Made by a program: the position numbers and the translations under genes. The notes below the pieces were generated by a model, which saw only the letters and a list, made by a program, of their open reading frames with translations, had not been told where the DNA came from and did no database searches. DNA of 64,000 nucleotides, taken from the NCBI GenBank assembly GCA_963921195.1, contig OY992540.1, positions 195,022,692-195,086,691 on the forward strand. Direction: 5' to 3'. Origin of the DNA: Pegoplata infirma. Taxonomy: Eukaryota > Arthropoda > Insecta > Diptera > Anthomyiidae. This document shows positions 1 through 14,100 of this stretch, piece after piece (position 1 is the first letter of the stretch; the number at the start of each line of letters is the position of its first letter).

Positions 1-1000
1 GAGTTTCAGGGGGGTCGCGAACAAATTTGTTAAAACCTTAAATTTTGGTAAATTTAAACCCCATTTTTTTTATTGCTGTTTTAAAAATATACAAATACTT
101 TTATTAAAGACAAAATTGTGTTCCATCACTTGAGGGCCCGTAATCACTGTGCAGTTGTTAATTTCTCGGGATGCCCAACACTTATTTGTGAAGTGTTTTG
201 ACTGAGTCTGGGATCTGGGAGTTCGTTTTCAATTAACTTTTCGATGCTGATGGAGAATCTGGGTTCCAAATTTTTCTAGACCGTTAGGTTTTTGAGAAAA
301 TTAAAGGCAAAGTTCACAAAAACATATTCTTGTGCAATTTAAAGAGCTTTGTTTGTAAAATTTTCGGATGCGTCTGCGATCTGACCACTTTTTTCGATTT
401 ACTTTTTAATGCTGATTCCAAATCTGGATCGTGATCGAATAAAATTGCAATCACTACCAAACATTGGTACATTATTTTGAAAAAAGAACAATCATTACTC
501 CCAAATTGGACTTTAAATGCTTTCTTGGTAAACATTTCTTCATTTCTAATCAGGTTTAATTTGTATTTTTCTTTTATTTTCGGAAATAAAAAATCGATGA
601 AGATAGTAAGTTTCGATATAAAATGCCGTAGTTTGGGACTGGTTTCCAAATTTTTGAGAAAATTGAGGTCAAAGTTCACAAAAATTGTGTTTTATTTTTA
701 TTTTTTAGAAGTTTTTTACTTGAAAGTTTTGGTATGCGTCTGGGTTCTGACCACACGGTTTCGATTAATCTTTCAATGCTGCTTCTTGAAAGTTTTGGTA
801 TGCGCCTCGGATCTGACCACACGGTTTCGATTAATCTTTCAATGCTGCTTCTGAATTTGGTTTCCAAATTTTTCCATTACTTTAGGTTTTTGAAAAAACT
901 GAGGTAAAAGTTCATGTTAATAATTTCTTTTTTATGTTGGGGGGTCGCGAAAAATTTTAAATATTGAAAAGGGGTCGCAAAGCAAATGTAAGTGAGAAGC
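1..1000. repeat. Degenerate tandem block with a 66-bp direct duplication
   Basis: Intron after fs(1)h exon 6. The same phrases recur at roughly 240-330-bp spacing (GGTTTCCAAATTTTT, GAAAATTGAGG, AAAGTTCACAAAAA, GATCTGACCAC). The sharpest part is 719-784 repeated at 785-850 with few changes. Open frames here are repeat artefacts. No gene. Confidence 0.6.
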
Positions 1001-1004
1001 TCTG

Positions 1005-1240
1005 TTTTAGAGTGTACATTTTTTTCGACCGAAAATTTTTTTTAATGTAAAAAATGTTTTTAGTTGCAAAAACACTTAGTAAAATGTTTTTTGTGGCTTA
1101 CTAATGTGATTCAATGTTAGTTTAGTGTGTTTTTCAACACGTGAGCACAAATATTATACAATTATTCGGTATTCGGCCAAAATTGTGGTCGAAGCCGAAT
1201 AGTGATTTTTGGCCGAAGCCGAATATTCGGTCGGACACTA
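1005..1240 (-). mobile_element. Truncated hAT-like element end (GGCCGAA-rich)
   Basis: Ends at 1240 with TTCGGTCGGACACTA, the terminus of the element intact at 52276-52586, and shares its ACTTAGTAAAATG, GTGGCTTACTAATG and GTTTTTCAACACGTG segments. The opposite TAGTGTCCG terminus is missing. It lies inverted beside 1302-1794, so the two form a large hairpin of about 540 bp. Confidence 0.7.
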
Positions 1241-1254
1241 AAAACCAATGATTA

Positions 1255-1915
1255 CCCAACGTCAAAACAAAAGTCGAGCAATCGTTGGCCACTGTAATCA
1301 TTAGTGTTCGACCGAATATTCGGCTTCGGCCAAAAATCACTATTCGGCCACTATTCGGCTTCGGCCACAATTTTGGCCGAATAGGCCGAATTCCGAATAA
1401 TTGTATAATAATTGTGCTCACGTGTTGAAAAACACACTAAACTAACTTTGAATCACATTAGTAAGCCACAAAAACATTTTAATAAGTGTTTTTGCAACTA
1501 AAAACAATTTTTACATTCAAAAAAAAAATTTTCGGTCGAAAAAAATTTACACTCTAAAATATATTTTTTTACAAAAATGTCCAAAAAAATTTTTTGCTTA
1601 AAATTAAATCAATCTAGACAACATTCTCATGCATTTGAGTATCCCGCCGAGTCGAGTTTTATTTTTTCTTGTTTTTACTACATAATTTTTTTTTTTAATA
1701 TTCGGCTTCGGCTTCGGTTTGGCCGAATAGTGAAAATTTGGCCGAATATTCGGCTTCGGCTTTGGCCAAAAAAGGTGTATTCGGTCGGACACTAGTAATC
1801 ATTTCAACTCCGAAATACGTCGTTGACTTAGAAACGCGTTTATGATTTGCCAACGTTGGTACCATCGCCGCCAACTTCATTCCAACGTTGGCCCATTTGT
1901 ATTTTGCTGCCTGGG
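1255..1915. mobile_element. CCCA-ended element, TA duplication, split by a hAT-like insertion
   Basis: Left end CCCAACGTCAAAAC (TA before it at 1253-1254); right end GTATTTTGCTGCCTGGG (TA after it at 1916-1917). Without the inserted 1302-1794 it matches the copy at 34373-34533 nearly throughout, including GTTGGCCACTGTTATCA and the GCCAACGTTGGTACC core. Non-autonomous; no ORF. Confidence 0.75.
1302..1794 (+). mobile_element. Non-autonomous hAT-like element with 8-bp duplication
   Basis: Terminal inverted repeats TAGTGTTCGACCGAATA and TATTC-GGTCGGACACTA. Flanked by GTAATCAT at 1294-1301 and 1795-1802. The related 34373-34533 copy lacks this insert and shows the single target sequence. 8-bp duplications are characteristic of the hAT superfamily. 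The interior is rich in CGGCTTCGGC motifs and has no transposase frame. Confidence 0.85.
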
Positions 1916-2073
1916 TACGTAAAGGACTTACATTTAACTGGATATATTTTTTTTTTTTCAACACTTACATAAACTTTCAAAATATGTTAGTATTAAACAT
2001 TAATGTAATGTGCAATACAAAAAACATGATGTATATTTAAAAAAGGAAAATTTAACGATATTTTACTACTCAC

Positions 2074-2120
2074 ATTTGAATCGCGGGTTTTTTTCTTTTT
2101 CGGTGGACCCTCAGCGTCGC
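2074..2120 (-). CDS. fs(1)h: fs(1)h coding exon 6: basic patch [16 protein letters not shown]
   Basis: A 47-nt micro-exon (residues 917-932). Acceptor AAATTTTTAG|GCGACG, donor TCAAAT|GTGAGT. It encodes [16 protein letters not shown], matching the Drosophila GDGDERPPRKKKSRDSN segment that follows the SEED tract; the Lys/Arg patch resembles a nuclear localisation signal. It ends in phase 0; the following exons (His/Gln-rich region and C-terminal motif of the long form) are outside the window. Identification rests on the peptide match plus two good splice sites in the correct phase. Confidence 0.92.
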
Positions 2121-5100
2121 CTAAAAATTTAATAATGAAGATAAAATTAAATTTAAAATAAAAGTACAAAAAGAATAAAAATAAATAATATCTTAAAAAT
2201 TTAAATACCTGAATAATTTTTTTTTTTTTTGAAAAAAAAAAATATTTCAACAAAAATTTACAATGTTGTCACCGGATAAACCTAAAAAAAAAATCGTAAG
2301 CAATTGTGTGGTATTAGCCAAATTATATTAAAACAGCAACCCCCGGGTCCTAATATTTTGTGTTTGGAAGAATTAATACCATAGTTTATAAATTAGACTG
2401 AGTGGAGACAGAGCAGCTTTTTTTTGTAATTGAAAACACGTTTATTTTTTGTATGATTTCTTTTTGTTTTTTTACTTTAATTATTATTAATAATTAAACT
2501 TAAATTTATAATTTATTTAGTATTAATTAAATTTATGGTTTCATTTTTAGACTTTAGCCATAAATATACGAGTAAGTGTTTTTATTTTTTAATTTATTTT
2601 TAAATGTTTGATGACGTACTGATTTTTTTTAATGTATGATTTTTTTTGTTTTAGTTTTTTTTTATATATATGTTGGTAATTAAAGGTTATTATTTTTAAT
2701 TATATTTTTATGTATATTTTTTAATTATAAATATATTTAAAAAAAAAAAATAAAATACTTATAAAAAAATAATATTTATAATTTTGTTGTGAAATTTATA
2801 TATATTTTTTTAATTTATAATTTTAAACAACAATTAAAAAATAAAAAATAACCTATTTAAAAAAAAAAGTATGTATAAAATATATAATTATATTGTAATT
2901 GAATGAAAATGTTTTTTAAAACATTGTTTTTTTTTTAATCATTTTTTTTTCAACATTTTTTGTTTTTTTAACACTTACAAATTAAACTTAAATTGTAGAA
3001 GAATATTATTTGCAAATTTATAATTTAATTTTTATTGTTGTTATAATATTGTTAATATTAATTTATATTTTATTTTCTTGAAATGTTTTTTTTTAGTGGA
3101 AAGTGTAATCATCTGGTATTTTTAACGTAGATCTTTTATAATCGTAGTATATTGATTGAATATAGTTCAAGAACTCACTCTTATATCAGACAATCGTTTT
3201 TGATCGCATAAATTTAAAATTCGGAATTCTTAAATCCGACTAACAATAAGAGAATGAATAGAACAATAACGGCATAGCACTTTCCATATGAGTTAAAAAA
3301 GTTTTTCAAAACTCCGAGTTCCCGGTTTCTCTAAATCTTTCTATCTCTAGGCTGACCATTTGTACTGATTTGATCAGCACATGTACTGATTATTGGTCGC
3401 GTGTACTGATTTAAAATACCGTGTACTGATTATTTAAAAAAATATTTACTGATTATACTGATATTTTAACATGTTTAAATGACAAAATAACTACAAAAAT
3501 GTAATAAGTCGTCAAAGAAGTTTTATAAAACCTAACAGCCTTACCACAAGAAAATAAAATAAATTTAAAATGAGCTTTTTATTTTATTTCCATACAAATT
3601 GTTTTTGTTTTTAAAATCGAATTTCAAAAAATGTATTGAAAATTTGAAATTTAAAATAAAACTTTTGTTAAAATAGACTTTTTGTTTTCTTTTGGTAAGG
3701 GCCTAAGTTTCAGATATTTTTAACTCTAAGGAATTTAGAGTTCGAGAATACAAATGTGTATAACAAATGTTTATAAAAAAAGCGCACAGTATCCTTACGG
3801 TTTTCTAAATGGGAAAGTTTAAGGGATGATGGATTTTTTATAATGGAATTCACGTCAGAAATTTTAGTCTTGCAAAATTGCGCAATGTCAAAATTTCAAC
3901 TTTTTTGGCTTGTTTTTTTGTAAATAGAAGCAATTGTATTACTTTTAAAATAAATTGTTTATATTTTCTCACAACGAGGCATCATATAAAAGGTAATAGC
4001 AAAATAAAAATTGTATTAATTTTTTTTATACCCTCCACTTACAATTAGTGATAGAGGGTATATATAAGTTTGTCATTCCGTTTGTAACTCATCGAAATAT
4101 CGATCTGGGACCCCATAAAGTATATATATTCATGATGCCCGATCGATTTTAAGACATTCTAGCGATGTCCGTCTGTCCGTCTGTCTGTCTGTGGAAAATG
4201 CTGTCGCGGACAAAATATTGTACATAGATGACTGAAACTTAACCTATTTATTGGAAGTTCTCCCGAGAAGTTTGGTATTGCATTTGAGCGATATCGGTTC
4301 AGCGGTTCAAAAGTTATGAACGAAAATGTAAGCACACCTCAAAAATTTCAGTACATTCAACATAACCTAAAAATACAAAATGCTTAAATTCGGCTTCGGG
4401 TTGACATATGTGAACATAATTGAACACCAAATGGTATTTAAACAGGTACGAACATATTTTTTGACAAAAATAGAAAAAAATCGCGGATTTTTTTTTAACA
4501 AAATTTTTTTTCGCGGAATTTTTTTTTTCAAAATTTTTTTTTTTTTTTTCAAAAGTAATTTCCTTTTAAATAAAGTTTTTTGCAATAATCTTTTTGAAAT
4601 TGTGGAGGGTATCACTACATTCGGCAAGGCCGAATTTAACTTTTTTACTTGTTTTAAGTTGCAATGTTGCACTGTTGCAAAGTTTAAAAACTTCTGTAGG
4701 TGAATATATTTTTAAATAATGCAATTGGACGTACTCAAATGAATCTGAGATGTTTTAATAAAGTAATGTCATTAGAATGGGGAGTTTTCCCCCCTAAGGT
4801 TAGGTTAGAGGTGGCGGAGTGAATCCTCGCATAGCCTAAGACTGCTCACATAGCGAAACCACAACAATTCCTCTGCGACGCTGACAGAACGCGTTTCTCC
4901 TGTGCAGGCGGATTCTGGCCTAAGCAGGACAGTGGCAAAGAATATGTTCGACCGTTTCCTTAGTGTTAGGTTCATCGCATCTCCACAGCTGGTATGGAAA
5001 ATAAGTTCCATTTTCTTTCTATGATAACCTATACGGCAGTGCCCGGTGATCACACCAGTGATTGTACAACATTTCTATTTGGTAAGCGAGAGTAAATAGT

Positions 5101-8100
5101 TACCCAGTCAGAAATTGCCAACAGTACCAAATATGTTGTGTTGGTACAAAAACGTTGGTACACTAACGTTGGTACCGTTGCCGCCAACTTCATTCCGACG
5201 TTGGCCCGTTTGTATTTTTCTGCCTGGGTAGTTTTCTTCAGATTATAGCATGACTTTAACATTCTACTGATCGTACTTGTTAGTTCTCACCACTTTTTTC
5301 CCCAAAAATCTGAGTGTATCCTATTGCAAAATCTGGGAAATTTTGAAAACATAAGTCTTTAGAATCTTACTTTAAAGGGCTCGTTAATCAACTGGTAACG
5401 CAACAAAAGTAGCAGTAACAAAACAGCTATTCGTTTTAATCATATGGCAATACATGTAAACGATTACTGAACGAAGTAACATGTTACGTGAAAATCTAAT
5501 GCATTTTGATTGACTAACGAGCCCTTACATCACAGTACATGAGAAGTAGGTTCGAAGAGTTGCATTTGATGTTTAAGTATTAGTGACAGCACACGGTGTA
5601 ACTTTTGACGAATCATACAAAACGTAAACAAACAACATAAATTCATACACAAAAGCTCACACGTACAGGCACACATACACAAGGCAGCGATGATAAGTCT
5701 GTACTAAAAACCATACCACCATAATAAAAAGTACGCAATTAGCACCATTGTTTGCATACTAGTCTGTACTGTGCTCTAAACCCTGTGTTTTTTTATTGTT
5801 TTTCTACCAAAGAAGGCGGTTTGGGTGACACATTTGTTATGCTTTCTGCACTTTTTTATATACCCACGCCCACATAAGGGGGCGGGCCATAAAGAAAAAA
5901 CATCTTGTTATAATGCCCTGGGTTTAAGTACAAGACTCTAAACTTCTTCCGACATTAAATTGTTTCAAAAAATTCTGTTTTTTAGGATTGATTTAGTTCT
6001 TCAAGGGGAAAATGTTTTCCTCCTATTTCGATTTTGTTCATTAAGAACTTAACTTGTCTAGAAACATAAAAGACATATTTGTGCCAGCTCTTTTATTTTA
6101 GACTGCAATTATAATGTTCAATTTAGTGCGGTTAACACAATATCCAGTTAAATCTCGAAATTAAATTTCAAAATGGGTAATTTTTTTTTCAAATCGGTCG
6201 AAAGATTATTTTTAAAATTGTTGAAATATAAATAAAATTCTGCAAGTCAATAACACTTCAAAAATAAATTTCCAGTAAATTACACTGGAAAAAAATTGTA
6301 ATCGTTTTGTTGACAACGATCAGACCTTTAAATAATTAACGGAGCCCAGTTTTGTGTCAGGTTAAAATCACAAAAATATGAGCTTGAACATTTGAGAATT
6401 GCACGCACATTAAAGTTTGTTTGTGATAACAAAATTGGGGCAAAGCAAAAATCTGAACAAAATTAGTGCAAAATTAACAAAAAAAATTGTCTTACGATAC
6501 ATCATATTTATATTTTTATGCGCTGAACAGGAATATCAAAAAAAATTAAATCGGTGGATCGGTTTTCGAGGTATTGTTAAAATTTGAAAAAATTCGTTTT
6601 TCTACGATCAAGATTTTTTTTTTTTTTTAATCTCAAAATTTCAAATAGCGATACATCGAAAACCGTTCGACTGATTTTAAAAAAATTTTAGTATTTGTGT
6701 TCAGCTCATTAAAATTATAAATACGATGTATCGTAAGACAATTTTTTTTTTGTTAATTTTGCACTAATTTTGTTCTAACAAACTTCAAAGTGCGTGCTGT
6801 GTGACACGGCAATTTTTCACCGATCAGGCTCATATTTTTGCAATTTTTTTGTATCTTAAACTCAAAAAAATTAAACACAAGATCTTGAACAAGACGAGTT
6901 TTCAATTTTCCCAAATATTGAAGGTCCACCTTAGAAATTTCAAAACTTTGTGCTGGACCACAATAGCTTCATGAAAACTTTATAAAAGTTTTTTACTCAA
7001 TGTACTCTACAAAACTAAGTAGCTTATAACAAGTTAATTATTTTCAGGAGATTACCATGGATTACACCGTCCAACAGTTAATATTGAACATGAACCGAAT
7101 GATATACGTCTGAAAGTGAAGATCAAATGGAGTAAAACTGCATTTACAGTTTTTCATTTCCTGATCCTGTTTCCTTTTGAAAGGACTTCAAAGTTTTAAT
7201 GGATACATTTTGTAAAATATTTTTGAAATATTTAGACTTGTCCTAGGATGACACTGGTGATGGCAAATGAAAGAGGTGGATCTCCTAATTTTTCCATTTT
7301 TTTTTATTTTGCCATATCAGGATAAAAGGATGTGAATAAAGTCATTTAAAAACTTCATTAAAATATTCTGTTGAAAATTTTAAATGATATTGAAGGAAAC
7401 ATTTTTGAAAGGACGTAACTTGCCTTCTTTTTTCTAAAATGTAAAAATAATATAATAGGAAAATTAGGGGAGATTTGATATTACTAGTGGCATTCTAGGA
7501 CAAGTACAAAAAAAATATTTTATAAAATTTAATATCCCCGTAGTCTAGTTGGTAGCGTGCTAGCCTTTCAACGTGGGGGTCGTGGGTTCGATTCCCACCA
7601 GAACCCTTAGTTTTTTCGCTACAACGATACGACGGTCATTGTTACCAGTTCTCGGTTAGGTTGAATTTATTAAAAATGAGTTGTAAATAAATAGAAGGAA
7701 TAAATAAAAATAACACCGCTCAACAAATCGAAGGTTTTTGACTCCGGTTTGAAGAAATTCCATTGGTTCCTAATTCTTTTCCGTTGTCTTGATATTAGTT
7801 TTTAAATTAAGGGTCATAAGTAAAAAAAATATATCAGATTATCAATCTTTTAAAGCTTGCCAAAAAAAACGCTACCTGTTGAGGGTTTTATCATTCATCT
7901 CATCCAGCGCGGTCGAGCTGCATTTGTTATAGCGCTTTTAAAAAAGCGATGTTTTTTTGGCAATTTTAGAAATTACCAAAAAATGCAACTAATATTCACG
8001 ATCTTCTGCTCGTATTTTTGTAACAAATAGCTCTACTGTATTTTCTATAATTGTTTTATCACATTTTTTTCTTATACCGGAACTCCAGAAGCACAAAAAG

Positions 8101-11100
8101 GATTTAATTCGACCATTCTAACAAAAAAATACACATTTAAAGTAACTCGATGTAGCTGGACTTTACTGTAAAGCTCAGAAAGGCTTTTTATATGAAGGGC
8201 TTACTGCAAAAACTTGATCATTTTATTTTATGTTGTTTTTCGCCTTCTACTGATCTTCCATTGACAAATTTTCGGCAGAAGTCTTGCTTAAACTCTTCGT
8301 ACAAGTATCTTCAGAATGAAAGTTTTGCAAAAGTTCTATTTTCCACATTCACACAAAAAAATTTTTTTTCAATGAACGATTTTCATAGTATTTATGAACA
8401 AATTCATACAATTTATTAATTTTTTCATAATATTTATAAACTTTTTCATAGTATTTATGAATAAATCATAATATGTGAAATTTAAGAATTTTTAACATTT
8501 TTCATAAATACTATGAAAAAGTTTATAAGTATTATGAAAAGTTAATAAATTGTATGAATTTGTTCATAAATACTATGAAAATAGTTCATGGAAAAAAAAA
8601 TTTGGTGTGTTATTTCGAAAGTTTTAAGGCAAAAACCACAATAGAATGAAATGTTGCTTATCAAGTTTTTACAATAAGCCCTTCATATATATATTTTTTT
8701 TCTTTTGAATTTAGTGCCCTAAAGAAACAAGTAATTATTTTTTTTTTCAGTTGTAGCGGAAAGTTCACTTTAGTTGTAGTTATTTTAGTGAAACCCCACT
8801 GTATTTTCAAAAATACTTAAATACATTTCTTAAAGCATTTTTTTTTTTTGTCCACCTAGTTTTGGAATCAGAACCACAGTGTTGTTGCGCCCTGAAGATG
8901 ACCTCCAAAATTTTTTTAATTTTTTTGCTGTAATCAGACTTTCAATAAGCATCGTTCGATACCGTAAAGAAATTCCAAAATTTCCTGATCACGGCTTCGC
9001 CAATTTTTTTTTCTCATATTTTTTGCATTTTTGTTGATGATGACAAGTTCAAATAATTTCGTTCCTAAAAAATACATATTTTTTTTAATTTTTTGCGAAA
9101 ATACATTTGTATTTGAAAGCATTCCCGTTTTAAATCGAGGTAGCGATGAAATTCTACTCGAACGTTCGATTTTTCCATTTTATTTATGCCTGAAATTATG
9201 CTTTGATAAATACAAGCTTCTTGAAAAATTGAGCAAAGTCAAAATTGCAACTTTATTTCCATGTTACTTTTTATATAGATGCAATTATTTTACTATTGAA
9301 ATAAATTGTGAATATTTTCTTGCACATGTACAAGGTAATAGAAAAATAAAAATTTGATTAAAAAATTTTTTTAACAAAAAAAGTTGCAATATTGCACTGT
9401 TGCAAGGGTAACAAATAGGGTGATCAATTATTCGACTTTTTTCAAAAACCGGTTTTCGAATAGTTCGAAAATCAGCATTTTTAAAAAAACCGATTTCGGT
9501 TTTTTTAAATTGACAAAAAAAAACCGGTTGAACCGTTTTTTTCGGTTTTTTGCAAAATAAGGTAAACAATGACGACCACGGCCATTATAAAGCAGAGATT
9601 GTTTCTGAAAAGCATTTCGTCGGTGCTCTGACTAAAACCGCTATGTGTATTTCAAATATTTTTGGAAGAGACCTTAGCTGTTTTTCATAAATTTGACTCT
9701 AAAAAATAACGCAAAAGTACCAAATTCAGCTGTTCTTAAAGTCTCTTAAAAAAACTTTGAAATACACAGCGGTTTCGGTCACAGCACCGACGATTTGGAA
9801 ATCTTTGAAACACAAAAGAAAATTTTTAAATACAAATGCAATTTTGTGAAAAGCCTTTAGAAAATTATAAAATACAAAGGGACATTTTTGAAATACAATT
9901 AGAATTTTATGAAAAGTATTTAGAAAATTTTTAAATTTAAACGAAAAATGTTCTACTTCAACTTTTTTTTATTTCTAAACAAAAATAAAATTGTGATCGT
10001 CGACAGAAATGTTCACTAAATTTTTTTTACGAATTTTTTTATACGTAAAAATTTGAAACTTCCAAAACAAATTTTACTCAAATTAAAACTTATTCCAAAT
10101 GGTTGGAAGTGTCAAAGGTCAAGGGCAAAGTAGAAATTATTTATTTGCTTGTTTTGCATTCTGTTGCGATTTTTTTTAATATATTTTTAGTAATCAAATT
10201 ACAATTAAAAGTAATATATCGAGGTTAACTGCTTTTAAAAGGTTGATTTAAAAAAAAAACCGGGTTTCCAGAGTGAAAAAACGGTTTTCGAATAGTTAAG
10301 ATTAAAAAAAACCGACCGTTGTAATCCACAACAATAAGCCGAATCTTTTATACACTCCTACGCGTTTAAAAAACTAGCCAGGGCGTCTTCTGGGAGGGAG
10401 GGACATTCGCTAGAATGTCTTAGATTCTATCATGGGTCATTTGTGGGGTCCCCGACCGATATTTCGATGTGTTACATACGGAATGACAAAGTGGTTGGTG
10501 GGTATAAAAAATTTCTAAAGCGAATACCTTGATTTTTTTTAAGCTTTGAATAATACCTTGATTTTTTTTTTCAAGTTTTTATGCTTTGTGTTACCAAAGC
10601 ATAATTTTAGGCAGAAATAAAAATTAACAAATTGCAAGTTCGAGAATTAACCCTCTGGTGTCCATATCTAAACTGTGGGGCCCATAACTCGGGAACTAAA
10701 GGCCGCCTTCTTTGAACTCAGCACTAGAAAGTTCTATCTGGATATTTGTTTTTATCAGAGAAAGGTATGTAAACTAGACTTTAGCCTAATTTCGAGTGTT
10801 GTTTAATTAAATTGATGGTGTGTGTTTAAAATTGATTACACAGCTCAACAAGAAAATGCGTATTGGATTCTGGTTAGTGATTTGGATAGTGTCTGTTGCG
10901 ATGATTCCAAATCCTGAGCCCAAATTTGTCTATCACGTTAGGATTTTGAGTAATTCGCGGTTAAAGTGCCGAAAAAGGGCATTTTTGACCCTTTTTAAAA
11001 GCTTATAAAATAAGATCCTGACATGCAAATGACTTGGTATCAAGCTCATTAGAAAGCCTGTAATTTTCTCTTAAAGATTAGATAAAATGTTCTAAAAATT

Positions 11101-14100
11101 TAATTTTCGAAAATGTTAAAAAAATCATTAGCAAAAACCCTTCCATTTTTTCAATATTTAGTTATTTACACAGTGTTTTTTAACAAATTTCCATACAAAT
11201 TCATACGTAAATTTTAGATTTAAAGCACTTGTGGCTAATGATTTTCTTACCACTTTAGAAAATTAAATTCCAAGAAGATTTGATCTTGTCTGAAAGAGAA
11301 AATTACACACTTTCGAATGAGCTTGATACTAAGTCATTTGCATGTCAGGATCTTATCTTATAGGCGTTCAAAAATGGTCAAAATGGGCATTTTTTGACAT
11401 TTTTAACGCGATTTTCTAAAAATTGTGACGTGATAGAAAAGTTTGAGTGACCGTTTTGGAATCGGGGCACCAATCCCTATCAACTTTTTTTGGTTTCATC
11501 CAAAACGCAGCGACAAACCTCAGATTTGTAGAGCGGTGCTATTTTTCAAAATATTTTACGCAATCAAACAAGATAACATTTTTAAATCAAAAATTAAAAG
11601 AATCAATTCTTTGTGGAGATGAACGAGTGAATTAAAAAAATAATTAATTCTTTCCACGTAATAAAAAACAGGGAATTAAATCAATTATTTTAACTCACGA
11701 TTTAATAAATTGAATGAAGTCGATAATTCTTGAAAGAACCGTTAGTTTATACAAAAAAAAGGCTAAAACAAACAAAAAAATGTACAGCATATCAGTTTAA
11801 ATGAAAAAAAAAATCAATAAATGTATTTAATTTATGTTACTATTAAAGACTTGTAAAGTCTTAAAAATTATAAAGGATTTTTTTTTACTTATTTCTTTAT
11901 TATTATAATTATTTTTATATATATTTTTTATTTTTTGAAAAATCCATTACTATTTTTATGCTATTTTATTTACTTTTTTGTTTGTTTTTTTTTTAATGTT
12001 AACTAATTTTATATATTTCCCTTTTTTGATGAAAAAATGTAATTAGCTAATATTTTAATGATTTTTTTTATTGTGTTTATATTAAAATGATGACTGACTG
12101 CTTTCTAATATTTTTACTTTCTGCGTATAATTCCAACATTGATTTTTTTTCCTTTTTTTGTAACTACACCAATAGAAAAATGTGTGATCTCTAGTTATTT
12201 TTTATAATATATATAAATTGGTCAAATAATGCTTTTTAAGTGTTTTATCAATATTTCGAGCCAAAGGACGCTTATTTATTTAATTGTTGTTTTTTTTTTT
12301 TTTTTGTTTTTCAAGTATAAGCTACAAAGTTAATACAATCTTCTATTATATCAATGATTTTTTGTTCACATTTTTTTACATTTTATTTATTTTTTTATTG
12401 AAAAAAAAAAAATAATTTTTAAGCTGCAAAAATAATAAAAAAAAAATAATAATTATAAAAATACAAAAAAAAAGAGTACGCTTATTTTACAGTCACATTA
12501 TTTGTGGGATTTTTATTTTTAATCTAAATTATTTTTTTTTGTTTTATATATATTATTTTATATTTAATTTACAATTTCAAAATTGTACGTTGAAAATTAA
12601 AAAAAGTTTGTTCCAGTTTTATTTAAAAAAAATTGATTTTTTAATGTTTTTTAAAAGTGAAAAAAACGTGCAAACAATGTGTAAAGGGGAAAGCCGACAG
12701 CCGAAAAATAAATCAAACGCGTTTTCAAAATTAATTAAAAACTTTTTACTATTTGTAGGTAGTATATCATTACTTTTCGCATTATTTATTTTTTTTTTTC
12801 ATATGTAATCTTAAGCTAAAAAATATATTATTATTAATTATTCATGTTTTTTTGTTATAAATTTTATAGAATTTTAAAAAATGTATTTTTTTTTAATACA
12901 TTTGAAAACAAAAATTTTGTAAAAAAAAAATAAAGAAAGATTTTAAACAAAAATACGGTTTGTACGAAGTTATGGATTTTAAATATTTTTTTATACCTGT
13001 AGAATACACGTTAAGAGAAGAAAAAAGTGTGTGTAAATAGTTCAAGATAAAATTTTTTGTTAAAATGTTTTAAGGGGAAATGGATATAATTACGAAAATT
13101 AAATTTGATAAATTGGAATATCAAAAAAAAATAACTCGAGTTTTATAAGCCAATCCCAAGCAAGATGAAGCTGCTAGTGAATTCTCATCATTTTATTCTA
13201 TAAAATTTTAAATATTTGAAGAATAAAAATACAAATTGAGTATCAAAAAATTTAAAAAATAAAGTACATACATATGAATGTACTTAAAAATAGTTCTACT
13301 ACAACATGAAAATTGCAAAACCAACAAATTGTACTTTAAAAGTGTAAAAATTTTGTTTCATTAGAGGTATTTAGAGTCTTACTGCCAACACTGGCAATGT
13401 GACAAAAGAGTTACTTCTTTCAAAAAATAGGTACATATATCTATTTTAAAAGATATTTTGTTTGAAAAAGTGCTCTTTTGCAAACAGTACTAGGGCTGGC
13501 AAGAAGAACATAAAATATCCCCATTATTTTGAATTTCAACATGTTTCAATTTATTTTCAAAATTTTACAAATTTATTTCAAAGTGGTGCATTTGTTTTTT
13601 TCTTTTTCAATTTAATTTCAAAATTAAACAACTTTATTTCAAAGTGGTGCATTTTAATTTCAAAATGGTACAATTTAATTTCAAAAAGGTAAAATTTAAA
13701 AATAGTACAGTTTAATATCAAAATGTTACATTTTAATTTTAAAATGATACAATATAATTTTAATATTGTGCAATCTACACACAAAAATTTTTTTTTTCAT
13801 GAACGATTTTCATAGTATTTATGAACAAATTCATACAATTTATTACTTTTTCATAATATTTATAAACTTTTTCATAGTATTTATGAATAAATCATAATAT
13901 GTGAAATTAAAGAATTTTTAACATTTTTCATAAATACTATGAAAAAGTTTATAAATATTATGAAAAAGTAATAATTTGTATGAATTTGTTCATAAATACT
14001 ATGAAAATCGTTCATGGAAAAAAAAAAATTTTGTGTGTAACCGTAGAACAATTTTTCACAATCGTAAAATTTAATTTTCGACTAAATTAACGGGCCTATT

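Noticed and set aside
7533..7605. Functional tRNA gene
   Set aside because: The acceptor stem does not pair and the anticodon stem is poor; called a SINE head or pseudogene instead.
12539..12808. 89-aa Phe/Lys-rich frame with a hydrophobic C-terminus
   Set aside because: Composition follows the A/T-rich DNA; no start context, splice sites or homology recognised.
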